This document shows positions 24,589 to 36,900 of a DNA stretch of 64,000 nt, piece by piece; position 1 is the stretch's first letter, and each line of letters starts with the position of its first letter. Below the pieces are notes generated by a model that saw only the letters and a list, made by a program, of their open reading frames with translations, ran no database searches and was not told the origin of the DNA. Origin of the DNA: Daphnia carinata. Its lineage: Eukaryota > Arthropoda > Branchiopoda > Diplostraca > Daphniidae. The stretch covers positions 5,393,679-5,457,678 of the forward strand of contig NC_081338.1 in the NCBI RefSeq assembly GCF_022539665.2, written 5' to 3'. A program made the position numbers and the translations under genes.

Positions 24589-25953
24589 ATGGCGGAAATT
24601 TCAAAAAGAACAAAGAAACTAATTTCGATCGACGCTAACCGTGTAGTACTAGGAGTTGGTAGCTTTGGAAACGTATTTAAAGGGAAGTACAAAGGCCGGC
24701 CAGTCGCAGTCAAATGAGTTTTACTTCAAAATTGCAGCAAAAATGAAGAAGAAAACATTCTGAAGTTTGAACATTCGAATATTATCAAACTTCTTCATTG
24801 TGAAAGTGACAAGGATTTCAGGTGAGATTACTTCGACTTGATTTTGAATTAAAACTATAAAATATCTGAAAGTTGCCACGTTACACGTCGCCACGTTACA
24901 GGTACTATGCACTGGAATTATGTGCCGCTTCGTTAGATAAGCTGTTCTTAGATTCGAATCACCCCCAAAAATACGACGGACCTATGCCACGTCACATCGA
25001 AGTTTTTCAACAATTAGCTTCAGGTCTCGAACACATCCATTCAAAGAACTTAATCCATCGAGATATTAAACCGAAAAATATCCTCATTTCGTTGCGAACT
25101 GCCGGCGAAAATGAAGAGATAACAATCAAATGGGCAGACTTTGGACTGTCTAGAACAGTCAACGAGCGGGGTACATTCACCATGAAAAGCGGAATCAAAG
25201 GGACAAAAAAATGGCTTGCTCCCGAAATATTGAAACTTTTGAAGACAGGACAAGAGGGTCGCGGAGACGTAAGGAGCGACGTCTTTGCACTTGCCCTCGT
25301 TTTTGGATATCTATTCTTGGACGGACAACATCTCTACGGTTCTACTCAAATTAAAGGGGAAATTACCAAAAACGTAATCGACGGAAAACCAATCAACATG
25401 CAGAGTAAATCTTAACATCCTAGCACAATGTTCTGTTAATCCTGCTAAATCTTGTAACGAAGAATTTTTATTCCACTGTAGAAATTGATGAAAAATTACG
25501 TGGCCTATACGAGGATGAACTACTTCAAAAGATGTTGAAAGACGATCCTACCGAAAGAATGACGTCAACACAAGTTGTCGATCAACTGAAATCTATCAAG
25601 GAAAAGGTTGAATCAATTTAATGCAACTCGAGCATTCACCTAAATAGTTTTCGCTATGTTCTATTTAGCTTGCTATGAAAGAGAATGAGTTACGACGACT
25701 ATGTGCTGATGATTCTCAGTTGGAACTAGCAGAGAAAATGGAAGACCTGATTCGGCTCGGAATCGACGTAGGCGCAAAGGACGAGAACGGAAAGAGTGCG
25801 CTTGATTATCTGTACGAAAGCAGTTCAAGAAACCCCAACCAACATATAGACAACGCCATTCAAATCCTAAAAGATGCAACTATTACTCGAAGCAGTAAAC
25901 GGAAAAGTGAAGAACCCCATCCAGATGAAAATGAGCATAAAAAGAGCGGATAA
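24589..25953 (+). pseudogene. Short IRE1-like kinase duplicate with premature stop and one ankyrin unit
   Basis: The exons are 24589–24821, 24902–25404, 25482–25606 and 25669–25953 (1146 nt, same phases as the unit-1 copy). The frame is open except for TGA at 24715–24717, directly after VAVK, where copy 1 has AGA (Arg). The stop follows codon 42, after the catalytic lysine, so a full kinase cannot be made without readthrough. The rest keeps HRDIKPKNILIS, WADFGLS and LAPEIL. The last exon encodes one degenerate ankyrin unit (LIRLGIDVGAKDENGKSALDYL) and the basic tail SSKRKSEEPHPDENEHKKSG. It shows what the unit-1 copy looked like before its 162-nt deletion. Confidence 0.82.
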
Positions 25954-26732
25954 GCTACCTAAAAGTCTAGCTGAAAAGATCGAACAGCCATTTCTTCTTT
26001 TCTTGTTGTCATTCAAATCAGATTTCAAATAATTAGAATATGTTTAGTCTTCCTTCAAATCTGATTCAATTCAAAGTGAAAGATTCAATTCAAAAATACC
26101 CAAACAAAAATATCTTACCTTTCGAGCTACTTTCAAAGCAAAAAAAAAGTGTATCACACCATTAAAGATGATCCTAATTAAAAATACTTTTCTTAAACTA
26201 TTTCATGCCTTCAAATATCAATTATGACCGCTTAATGTTGTCCCTTTGATGTGTAAACTCTACGTTTAAGTGAATCTTGCTTGCTACTTCTAACATTTGA
26301 TGGTTTTCTTTTGCACTTACTTGGTTGGCGCGTAGTAGTGACTGGTGAGACGATTGTAGTTTTTCCCCTTGGCGCCAGTTGGCGAATTTGTAATGACAAT
26401 TTTGAACCAATTTAACAAAACTGTAGTTAACCACCTTGAAAATAAAGTAAAAAAATAAATTACATGACAAAAATGGAATTAAAGTTTTTTATCAATACCC
26501 AGCCATCACAAGTTCTGCAACTTTTTTTGGCACTGACTTAGAAATCCTGCAACATGGTTGCTTCTTCCATTGAGCTACCATCTGTGTTGGCAGCGATTAC
26601 TGTTCACTTCCAACATTGGTAACAGTCTTTTTGCTGAAAAGTACAAGAGCTTAAGAAGCACATTCTAAGTCAGAATATATATATTTTCGTTACGGATATT
26701 ATGTGGCTTCACTGGCGAAGTTGGGACTGGTG
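25954..26732. other. Spacer at the end of unit 2
   Basis: Near copy of 14360–15163, ending GTTGGGACTGG at about 26732, where similarity with unit 1 stops. No gene seen. Confidence 0.6.
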
Positions 26733-29191
26733 ACTGCTATCGTCAAAGAAGAGGATAAACTAAATTACGTAATCGTCTACATAATTAATTTCGTCAAGAC
26801 TTTTTGGAGATCGTAATCCCGTTAGATGGGAGGTTAATTTTTCTTTTAGTCAATACTTGGCTAAGAAGAGTCTAGTAATCAAACCTTTAATTAGGTTTTG
26901 AATTACGATTTTTTTCTATTCTTCCACATTACTTGATAATAGATACCTAAATCCTTTCTTTTCCAACGATAATTCCATCTTATAAACTTCACCAAATTCA
27001 GATTTTGATTCCTTTTTAAAAAACAAAAACTTCACAAAGATGATACGTGAGCAACCAACAATTTAAAAGAACAGGGACGAAATTACAACACCAACACAAC
27101 TATTTTGAACGAGAAATCTTTATTAAAATGGCGGTCTCATATAACCGTGCGAGTTAGGAATAGATGCCTTGCACAATACAAAAGCTAACTTGCCTCACTA
27201 GCGGAAGATACTTAGAAATTCAACATACTTACACTAAACATGATGTAGCAGTTGATATCCAGATTCAAGTTCATTAAATGGCTTGTTCCGAATGATTGTT
27301 TTAGCCTTATAAAAGTCAATTTTTATAAGGCGCAATCGATATCTAATGGTATTCTTTTACTTCAAATCGACTAAATTCTGAAATTTCCCTTAGGGCGGAT
27401 GGGTAAGAAAATTATACTGATGCTTCTAGAAAAAGTAAAGCTCAAGGCCATTGTTTGCCACATGTTCAAGGCCTTTGTTTCATTACTTGCCATTTCGTTT
27501 AACATGCTGTGACGTGCCTTTTTCTCTTCCATCAACAACGATCACATGGAGGAAGAGTTGGCAGTTTATTAATTCGGTGCAATGCAAAGTCAACAGGAAA
27601 CGTGTATTGAATCCAGCATATGGCCAAATTCACTTTCGAAAAGGTATTGAAAAATCAATGAACACGTGTTTGTGCCATCGCTTAACTACCTACTGGAAAC
27701 AATTTGGAAGGTGGTTTTTGTTCATGTAGATGAAGGATGAAAAAGAAGACTGTGGTTAAAAAATATTGCGTGTTAAGATCATACACAACGTTGAGCTCGA
27801 CTTGGGCTGCTGGGCGGCCTGGTCACATGGATGTTTAACAGGCGTTTATTGTCTGCGAACTCGCGTGCTAGACCGTCAATGTGTTGGGGACGACACAATA
27901 ACACTCAACATCCATACAGCCATGGTAGAGAGCCAACTGATGATGTCTTTTTGATAACGGTTATATAAATCAATTTATCAGTTGGAATTTAGATACACTT
28001 GTTTGAGGCTAATACGTTGACTATTACATTGATTGACAAGTTCATTCCCATTTCCTACAGAAGACCATGGCCACACCCTGCAGAAGAAGCAGTATATGTG
28101 ACTGACAACAATCTTGATTTCCACTATATGGATCATGGTTAAATCAAATCACAGGATCAAATGCCAAAAGATAAGTTTATTTTCATGTCATGATGTTGTT
28201 GTGCTTAAGCCCCTTTTTAACTTTTTGGTTACACACTCAGTGAATGGCCCTGATTTACTACGATTCACGCTGCTCTCAAGGTGATGGCAGTTAAGGTCCT
28301 TCGCTAGCTACTCGTAATAATTGGATTACAAAAGATGTTGGATGTGTAGACCTGTATAATTTTAGTCTAGAGACCGTAAGACATGGACTTCTTTTCTTGT
28401 GTCTGTTTCAGTAGAACCCCGTTTCCAGAATGTTCTGGATCATCAGAGGGCGCCATTGCGACGTCATTTGCTCGTCAGTTTCTTCATCTGCCCTCAAGGA
28501 ATTTGGTTGACCAAAACAAAAACAATGAAGTGAAAAATCCTAATTTACAAATGCGAGCAGATCTATTTGGATAACGTAGTTTCTCTCACCAAGTATCTGT
28601 TTGTAGAGCAATCATTTCTTTTTCGCTTCATTCTTATTCTCGTCATTGTTATTCGCTAACCGATTCAATATCTTTTTAGAATGATTGTAATTATTGACTA
28701 CAAAAATTATGCAAGCTTCTGCTCATCAATGACGAAGAAGATATTGGGTACAAAGAGACAAAAATGAAGAGCAACGGACCCTGAGGCTCTTCGTAGCATT
28801 TCCTGGAACGCATTGCGACACTGTGTCTGTGTGTCTCGCAACCGTCGCCCTCTAACCTTATTCCCTACACACACGGATAAACACACTTAAAAAAGGACCT
28901 GTCGTCACTCTAGAACTTAAATGCCAAGTCATTGAATACTTTTGTTGAAACTCGCTATCCCCTAGTTCTTGGAATCCGACTTCCCATACTCTTCCGCAAT
29001 ACCGATTCCTCTTGACCTTATGAATTTACTAATAACCAGCATCGATCGTTCTAGCGGCTTCAGTTGTCTCGTCTCTCTCGCACCGTCATCACTGATTGCG
29101 CTTCTATTATACGCGACAGTTTTGCGCATCGCCAAACATTTTTTAAACATTGTCAGTTAACCGCCTCTTTACATTCCTTCACACTCATCAA
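26733..29191. other. Unique intergenic region without recognised gene
   Basis: AT-rich, with only short open frames and no convincing domain or splice pattern. It contains an 11-bp perfect inverted repeat with a 6-nt loop at 27304–27331 (GCCTTATAAAA arm). The last few hundred bases should include the promoter of the gene at 29192. Confidence 0.5.
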
Positions 29192-29999
29192 ATGAACTCG
29201 TCAATTAGAGAAGCAGCTGCAGGTAAATTTAAATAATAGAATAAAATTGTAGCTGAATTAATGGATTGTTTTGAAAACAATAGGAATGTTTAAGAAATTG
29301 CAAGAAATGACACACTCGCTGGGCTTACCCAGCCTCGAATTTAGGGATAGTTTCGGGGACATGGAGCAGATGGAAATCCGACCTCCTACCACTTTCGATT
29401 ACAAAGTCCCTAATCGCGAATATCGCACGCATTTAATGCGGCTCCTAGTTAACAAGGGTTTAAGTTTCTTTCTGGAAGTGTTGGGTCAAACAGTGACCTC
29501 CGGCAATTTCCTGCCCGAGAAATCGGCCGATCCGCATCTCATCGAGGACGTCTTAAGCTCGTTGAATGGCGGCGTTGCGGTTTGCCAAGGACGCGGGAAC
29601 GTTCGTCTGGATTTGACGGAGCCATCGCGACGCAAAGAAGCCGTCCGTCAAGGTTTGATAGAGGACAACATGATCACCTACCCCGACTTTCGTTACCGAT
29701 CATACGATTGCGAATATTTGGTGGATACGGCGAACGGTGCCACACAATGTCCTCCTTGCGCCCAGCCGAACGATTCTTCCCAGAACGAAATCATTCCCAA
29801 CATGTTGAATTTATCCGATTTAAAACTAGATAACAATCAGAGTTCGAAAAATGGCCAAATAGACGATGAACTGGAGCCGACCGTTATAGAACATCATCAT
29901 CACCATCATCATCATTATTACAGAGATGGATCATCGCCCATCTCCTTTTTATATCAGGATCCTAACGCACCTGCGCCGTTGTCCCTCACGTTCGAATGA
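29192..29999 (+). CDS. Uncharacterised RYRS/CxxC family protein, member A
   Basis: Two exons: 29192–29222 (MNSSIREAAA) and 29284–29999, phase 1 junction, 248 residues. It shares with the genes at 31429 and 57949 a tiny first coding exon ending in phase 1 and a domain of about 160 residues: an N-terminal helix, a THLMRL segment, a VC.GRG segment, and RYRSYDCEYLVD followed by TQCPPC. The spaced Cys residues (C, then C-x2-C) could bind zinc. After the domain comes a low-complexity tail with a run of eight His followed by YYRDG. No signal peptide or membrane segment is seen. I do not recognise the family. Confidence 0.72.
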
Positions 30000-31428
30000 T
30001 TCGTTTTTCTTTTTGCTTCTTCGTTTCAGCAAACCGGAATGACTTGATTCTATTTTTATACGTTTTTTTAAATTTTTCTTTACCTCTGTTTTTCTATTTT
30101 TAAACCAAAAATGATTGTACTTTCCTGTAAGCTCGACGTTGTTATTGTCTATTTCAGAAACGACGTCCCTTCGTTTTAAACTCGATGGCTTGAGTGGTTT
30201 TCTTTTTCCCACCATTTGGCTACCAGAATTTGTACTCCCAGTGTGTTGTCAGTTTTGGTATCAAGTGAATCAATAAAAAGAATTTTTTAAATGATTAATT
30301 TATTCACTTACGTCGGTACGTCGGGATTGCTGGCAGATGTTTTGACTGCCATTCGTGCTAAGCAAATTGCTTTTGTAAAGGTAAGTCGGTGATTGAGGAT
30401 GGCCCATCAATTGCCAATTTACACATTTCTTCTGCTTTGATTATTTGTGTTTTTCATAAATTGATGTCCGTGATTGTTATGTTGAAATAAAGTGTATTTG
30501 TTTCAACTGTTATGAGCAGAGTTGATTGGCTTTCATATGACCGTAATAATTTCGGGATTTATTGAGGGGAGTTGTCCGGCTTGATTCGTTCGTATTCTAG
30601 AAGGACAAAAAGCTAAATTTGACATTCAGCTTGTCCCCGGAGGTGCCCTTTGGCTATTTCATGTTGATAACACAGTTCTTATCAGGTTATTTTTTTTTTT
30701 TTAAAGGTATCCACTTGGGTGGATTACCTTGATAAAGCCTACCTGACTGTGGGTTTCGTAGATACTAGACGTCGTCTGCTAGACTTTCTAATGACATCTG
30801 TTGTTCGCAATCAACAATTATAATCTGCAGAAGACAATGAAGTGAGAGCATTAGCCAACACGTTGCAAAACAAATCTTGGAAGGGCAAATGGATGTTTTT
30901 CCCCAGATGTGTTTACGCCTCAATCTCCTGGGTAGATGCTGCTTATCCACTTATGTGGCAACTAATTAATCGTACGAGACTTAAATGAAATTGCTCAATC
31001 GAGATGTTGAAATATTCAAATGAAACAGTTACAGAATTCACAAGAAAAACAGAGTCATCTGAAACTACACACAAGAGCTCAACATCAAAGTAACGTCACG
31101 ACAACGATTGCCATCATGTCATGGGATTGAATAATCATATTAATCTACCGGGAATGAATATAAAAAAGGAGGACAGCATACACCCGCCACGCCTTAATTT
31201 GTTATTGCTACATCATTTCTTTATTTTATTTTTTTCATCAAGTTGATAACACCCCCACTACCAGGTATAATCATTTCCTCCCAACTCTTTCGCAATACTT
31301 ATTGTCACTAATATGTTTGTGCCTTAGCTTATTTATACCATTGGTATCAAATCTTTTCAGCAACACAGTTGGACTTTTACCCTCTGCCATCATGCGATTT
31401 GCGTCGTTCGTGAATGTTTAAAAACAAA
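30000..31428. other. Intergenic region between family members A and B
   Basis: Contains the 3' region of member A (AATAAAAAG at about 30271 may be its polyadenylation signal) and the upstream region of member B. No other gene is seen. Confidence 0.4.
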
Positions 31429-32281
31429 ATGGAGGAACAACATTCTTCAAGTTCGTCACCAGCAGACGACAGACCACCAAGTAAATTTTTCAAACATCCA
31501 ATTCGCAAGTTCTTTCATTAAAATGACGGTTATTAAGGTGTGTTCCGTGACTTGATCGAGATGGCCCGTAGCCGTGGACTATCGGATATCGAATATATTC
31601 AAGATGGATTGAAACATTGGCTGAACATCGGCCCGTCCACGTCTTATCGCGTCCCGTACGGCTACAGTGCCCATTTGATGCAACTTCACATTGATAGTGA
31701 TTTAAATTTTTATCTTGAAGCTTTGAACCGTCTGGTGAACACGGGAAGCATCCGATCTGCGTCGTGCGACCGAGTCGATCCGAATTTAGCCGCCCCTCTT
31801 TTAGATTCGTTGAACGGCGGCCTCACCGTCTGTCACGGACGAGGTCACGTTCCAGATGAATTTCTAGACCAATCGCATCGGAAACAAGCCATCGAAGAAG
31901 GTCTGGCCAATGGCAACTTCATTTCGTATCCGGACAATCGTTACCGATCGCACGATTGCAAATTCGTGATTGACGGGCAGATGGGAGCCACTCAATGTCC
32001 TTCCTGTGCTCAAGCCGACGATCCACGTCAATCGTCGGCAGATGATGTCCGACCTTTACCCGAATCGCGGGTAGGACGTGAACAACAAGATCGGCGTCCA
32101 CTTTACACGCCGACAACGGGAGTGAGGTCTCCAACAACGTGGACAACAACAACGTCTTGTAAGTTGTGTGCCCATTAGCTTAACCATGCATCTGCAAATG
32201 CATTTCGGCTGAATTCTTCTTGCAGTTCAACGTAATGAAACAAAAAAGAAGGGCACCACTGATCTTGTTATTGATTCGTGA
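31429..32281 (+). CDS. Uncharacterised RYRS/CxxC family protein, member B
   Basis: The exons are 31429–31480, 31538–32158 and 32226–32281, 242 residues. The first coding exon is short and ends in phase 1, like members A and C. The conserved part reads FRDLIEMARSRGL, AHLMQLHI, LTVCHGRGHV, then NRYRSHDCKFVID and TQCPSCAQ. A strong donor (GTCTT|GTAAGTT) and acceptor (CTTGCAG) support a third exon ending TDLVIDS; if that intron is kept, the protein ends KLCAH at 32178 instead. Function unknown. It lies 1.4 kb downstream of member A in the same direction, so a local duplication is likely. Confidence 0.7.
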
Positions 32282-33918
32282 ATGAATTAGGGCCTCGGTG
32301 CCATTTTTGCCAAACGCAGAGTTCGAAGGATTCACGAACGTATCAACCGGATCATGTTGGCGTACTTCAAACTCAAGACGACCCGACCTGAATACATGGA
32401 ACATGAGGGTTGAAACCGTTCTACCCAAACCGCATTTCGAGTTGTTGACGTGAAATTCTGAAGTCTCGTAACGGACAACTGTTGACTCGTTGCCTTCAAC
32501 ACGAGTTTTGTGGGGAAAAAATGATTGGACAATGTCTTCTCTCGTTAAATATCCAAACTGTTTGTTTGGAGTTGCTATCTCTTCCCTCCTCCTAGGTAAG
32601 GATTATATTTCAATTGTTTGCACCGAAATTTAAATGTTTTGTTCCTTTTTACGGTGTTAGAAATCAATAAAGTCGTATGGGCATTTAAGTATGATGTATT
32701 TGAGTGACATACAATACGTTGGTTGCTGTACCTTAAAATAGAATGAAGGGATAGCTATTTTTGGTCGAATGTCATTTGAAAATAATTTTCCCAGTATACT
32801 GCAATTAATTTTTTAAAATGCTAATGACCTACCTCAATGTCGTCTATGCTGTTTTGAATACGTTGACGACAACGATTCAAATTCGTTTTTTTATCTATAA
32901 ATATGCATTCTATTCAATAACATTGTAGTGCAATCATAATTGCGTTCCAAAATCCCAATACCGATTTCTTTTTTTAGAATTCGTGTCCTTGAGCAAATGC
33001 TACAAGGACTTCCCCGTAAGCATTCCATCGATGCCCGAATCCAACACGACGAAAATAGAAATGACATTCGCCTTAATGTAATGAGATCAACTTTGATTGA
33101 ATCACACAGTTGAAATGGGAAACGAAAGTCTTCGCCATAGTTGCAATTTGCATTTGTTTCTTCAAAACGAAACAAACTGGATATACGCCCCTTTCATTAA
33201 TTCATTTCCATTTCTTACCCTGCCTCTGCTTTTCATGCAAAAGTAAAAGCAAGCAGACGACTCAATTCAGTTGTGTCTTGGCTGTTGTCCTGCAACGAAC
33301 ATCTTTCATCTTGATTTCTTAATTGTTTCGCTTTTCATAGTCTTTGGTTACACAGTTATTAGATGATCTTGAACATTAGAACTGCAAATTGGCATTAGTG
33401 GTACGTTATAGCTAAGAATGGAGTTGGCTATTCTGGTGGTATAGTCACCCCCGATTTTGGGTTGGACTTTACTCAACCTCTGCATAAAGGAAGACATTTC
33501 CATGGAAGATGTCGCGTCTGGCAAGTTCGAAAGGTGTTCATCTCGTCCCGACGGGGCTCTTCAGCTATTCTTGGTGACCAACATTTTCTAGAACTATCCT
33601 AAGGGAAGTGAACGGACGTTTTCTCTGGAGACAATCGAGACGCACGAGACGAGTTCGTTTTGAACATAATTCCTGGGAAGTAAGTGGAACTTGTTAACTC
33701 AGGACGAGCTATTTCTAGGTTGCATAGGTTGCATAGTCTTTCTACAAAGGGTTTTCTTAATGATTGGTGTGGTACATTTCGTTCTTTGCTAGCCCTTGAT
33801 TTAATTCAACAAAAAGGTAATTGCTCTTGCTGTGTATCGTTAATTAAATACATAAACGTTTGACTGGCAAATGTTTCAGAGAGAAGGTAACAAATCCTAA
33901 TGTACCGAAATTGCAAAA
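32282..33918. other. Intergenic region without recognised gene
   Basis: Only short open frames; the downstream end of the peroxidase gene (minus strand) begins at 33919. Nothing else is supported. Confidence 0.4.
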
Positions 33919-36900
33919 TCAAAATTTCCAGGGAAGGAAACCACAAACTCCACCGTCGGCAGCCGTTCGTTCTTGTGATGGTGGAATCGTTTTCATCCAA
34001 CACCGTCCATGATGATAACTGAAGGCGTTACATCCACTTCTGTCCATGCACAATCTGCCGCATTTTTCACCTTCTATCATTTCACTTCCGATGTCAGCAC
34101 CTGGGAAATCGCAATCTGGAAGCCAAGCGACATCACCATCGCCGATATGCCATTTGGCTCGATCGTTTTCGCCATGAACGGCAGGTGATCTGGATTTCCA
34201 GGCAACGAGGTTAAGACGAGGAATCGATGGCGAATCACAGTCTACGATCGGGTTGCTATGTGTTCAATTGATCTTTAAAAGAAAATGTTGATTTTGAATA
34301 ATGAATTTTCGAATGTTACAGGTTAGAAACGGATTTGAAGAGCAATGGTTGAATAGTTTTGACATGGCTGTTGTCGCAGACGAGACGGGCTAAACTCGTT
34401 TTACGGATTTCCTTCAATTGTTCTGTAGATTGCAGAATTTTAATTAATGAATGAACACGTCTAATGAGGGAGGAAATTGACCTGGAGTGAATGAGCCGGA
34501 TTGTCCGCCGAGATCGTAGAAATAGCGATCACCGCGTTTGAGTTTTAGAAACTGATCGGCTATGAGGCACTGGAATGTTGGACCGACCAGAGCACCTGCA
34601 ACCGGATGTTCGGATATGCCTGCGATGAACAGGTCGATATCGTCGACAGACTCGTACAACGATTTGAATTTATCTACAATCTGATGAATATTTTGCATTT
34701 TAAATAATCTACTCAATGGATTTCAGGTTAACGTCAATTCTCACCTGGCTGGAAATGTGATCGTGAAGATCGTCGAAACTATGTGCCTTTTTAAGGCCGC
34801 ACAGAGCGCGATAAGCATTGTATCCAGGTATACCTAAATTGAATATTACAAACAATAAACCAAATGTTTTTGTTATAGACAGACATACCGTGATCTCGGC
34901 CTCGTTGAATATTAATAGACATCAAATCTAATCCGAAACCTTTGCCTTCCTCTTCGAACAAGTGGTTCGTTAACTGAATAGAATTCAAGAGTATCACAGT
35001 TTTGTTTTGAAAAAAAAAAGATTTAAATTACAGAAAAGACGAACCTCGTCAGTAACGATGTTGTCCACCTTTTGATCGGGTTGAGTTGCCAAACCGATTA
35101 AGAATTTGTCCAGGTTACCAGGTGTGTACACGGTTTGTGATTTGAAAAAGTGTTGGCTCAAACGAATCGAATCGGCACGTTTCCTCTCGCGATCGAACAA
35201 CCTAAAGTGAGTTAATTATTCAATAATAATCAGATAATGGAATACTTGAACTAATTGAATACAGGTGGATTCCTTGGACGAGCGAATGTCCAAAACGGAA
35301 AGCTGCACCGGCAAATTCGTTCGCGATGGATGGATTGACTTTGGCATCGTAATCTTGGCTGAATCCATTTTGGATTGGTAAAAGACCGAGCTGTTCCATT
35401 TTACTTTTCCCGATGACGATGGGCAGCCATTCGTTGTAGGTGATGTGCTGCATTTGAGCGATCAAAATACGTCGAGCTTCTTGATAGAGTTGCTCATCGT
35501 TCAAGTGCATGTGCTGGCCGGACAAGGTCCTCACGATTCGATTGTGCTCGCGTAAAAAGACAGTGTGGGCCACAGCCAAGTTCGGCGTGATGTTCGATCT
35601 GGGGTCACCTGCGTTGAAACATTTGACGTGATTGGGTGGGTCGATACCTGACACAGCTTTCGATAACGTGCAAGGATCTTTGGCACTGTTATCGGGTGGT
35701 AGTAAGTCCATCTTGTGATGACCAGCTGGCAATTTCCAGTTGTGAGTCACGTCCAGTCGGCCTTTATCTGTTGTCGATCGCAATTGTTGGGCGTGTGTGT
35801 CATCGGAGCCGTACACTTGGGATGCGTCCAAGAAATGAGTGTTATCATTCATCTGCATGGAAATTGGTTAATCGAAGAATGTTGTGTGGAATACGAGGAT
35901 TAATTAGACCTGTTCCGCAAAACCCAATCTGCAATCGGACCTGCGTGCGGGAGCTGAACGGACAAAAGACATGCAGCGTCGACCAAACTTGGAGAAAAAT
36001 GGATCGTTTTCTGGAATTTTGATTGGATTGCATTCTGGATGGACTACGTCTTCGTCAATGAAGCGTCCGTTTGGCGTACAACACTCGATGTCCGTCAAGT
36101 TGTCTTTTGGTTTTTTGTTCAATGAATATTAGATTAGATATTTTCGACAGTGAAACATTTCAATCTAAAATCTTACCCATTTTTGATTGGACATTTTGCG
36201 TGATGTCGTGGTCGAGAAACTGACCAAATTGTGTGACCCAATAAGTGTTTGTCGAATGGATGTGGTCGTTGTTATCGCGGATGATGGATGTAGACACTAA
36301 CCGGGCGCTGGAAATGGAGAGAATCAGTTTGGGTAATTGATATATTAAAAGAAAAAGTCTTTTCAATTTACCTAGATAATTCCTTATTATTTTTGGCCCG
36401 TCGTGGTTCTCGCACACCTGTTCCAGAGAGAGAATAGTAATAAATACGTATAATCTTAAGGGATAATGAAAAAAAAAAAAATTACACACCGTCGGCATAC
36501 ACAGGTAAGAGGGTGCGTTGAAATTGGGTGCGAGATTTGCCCCAAGTGGGATTTTGGATATTATTGCACGAACCATCTAATGTTCTAAAAGGGGAATTTC
36601 TTGTTCTATCACTGCAAGCAGGAATAGTTGGACAATTGATCGTGAATGGACTCAACGCAGAAGCCACCTGATTCGGTTTAAGTCCAACCCTAATTGGCAA
36701 ATGTCATCATGGATGTTTACATGTAAAAATGAAAAGAACTAAATTATTGGTTACCTCTTCGTAAGTTCTTGGGCTGTGTAAACGTCAACGAGTGCTTCAA
36801 GATTGATTTTCTGTGTCTCGTGTGTCGTGTGGAAGACGAGTGAATGGGCTGCAGAAGAAGAGCCCGCCAATACCACGATATTATTAGAGATAAGTCCTTT

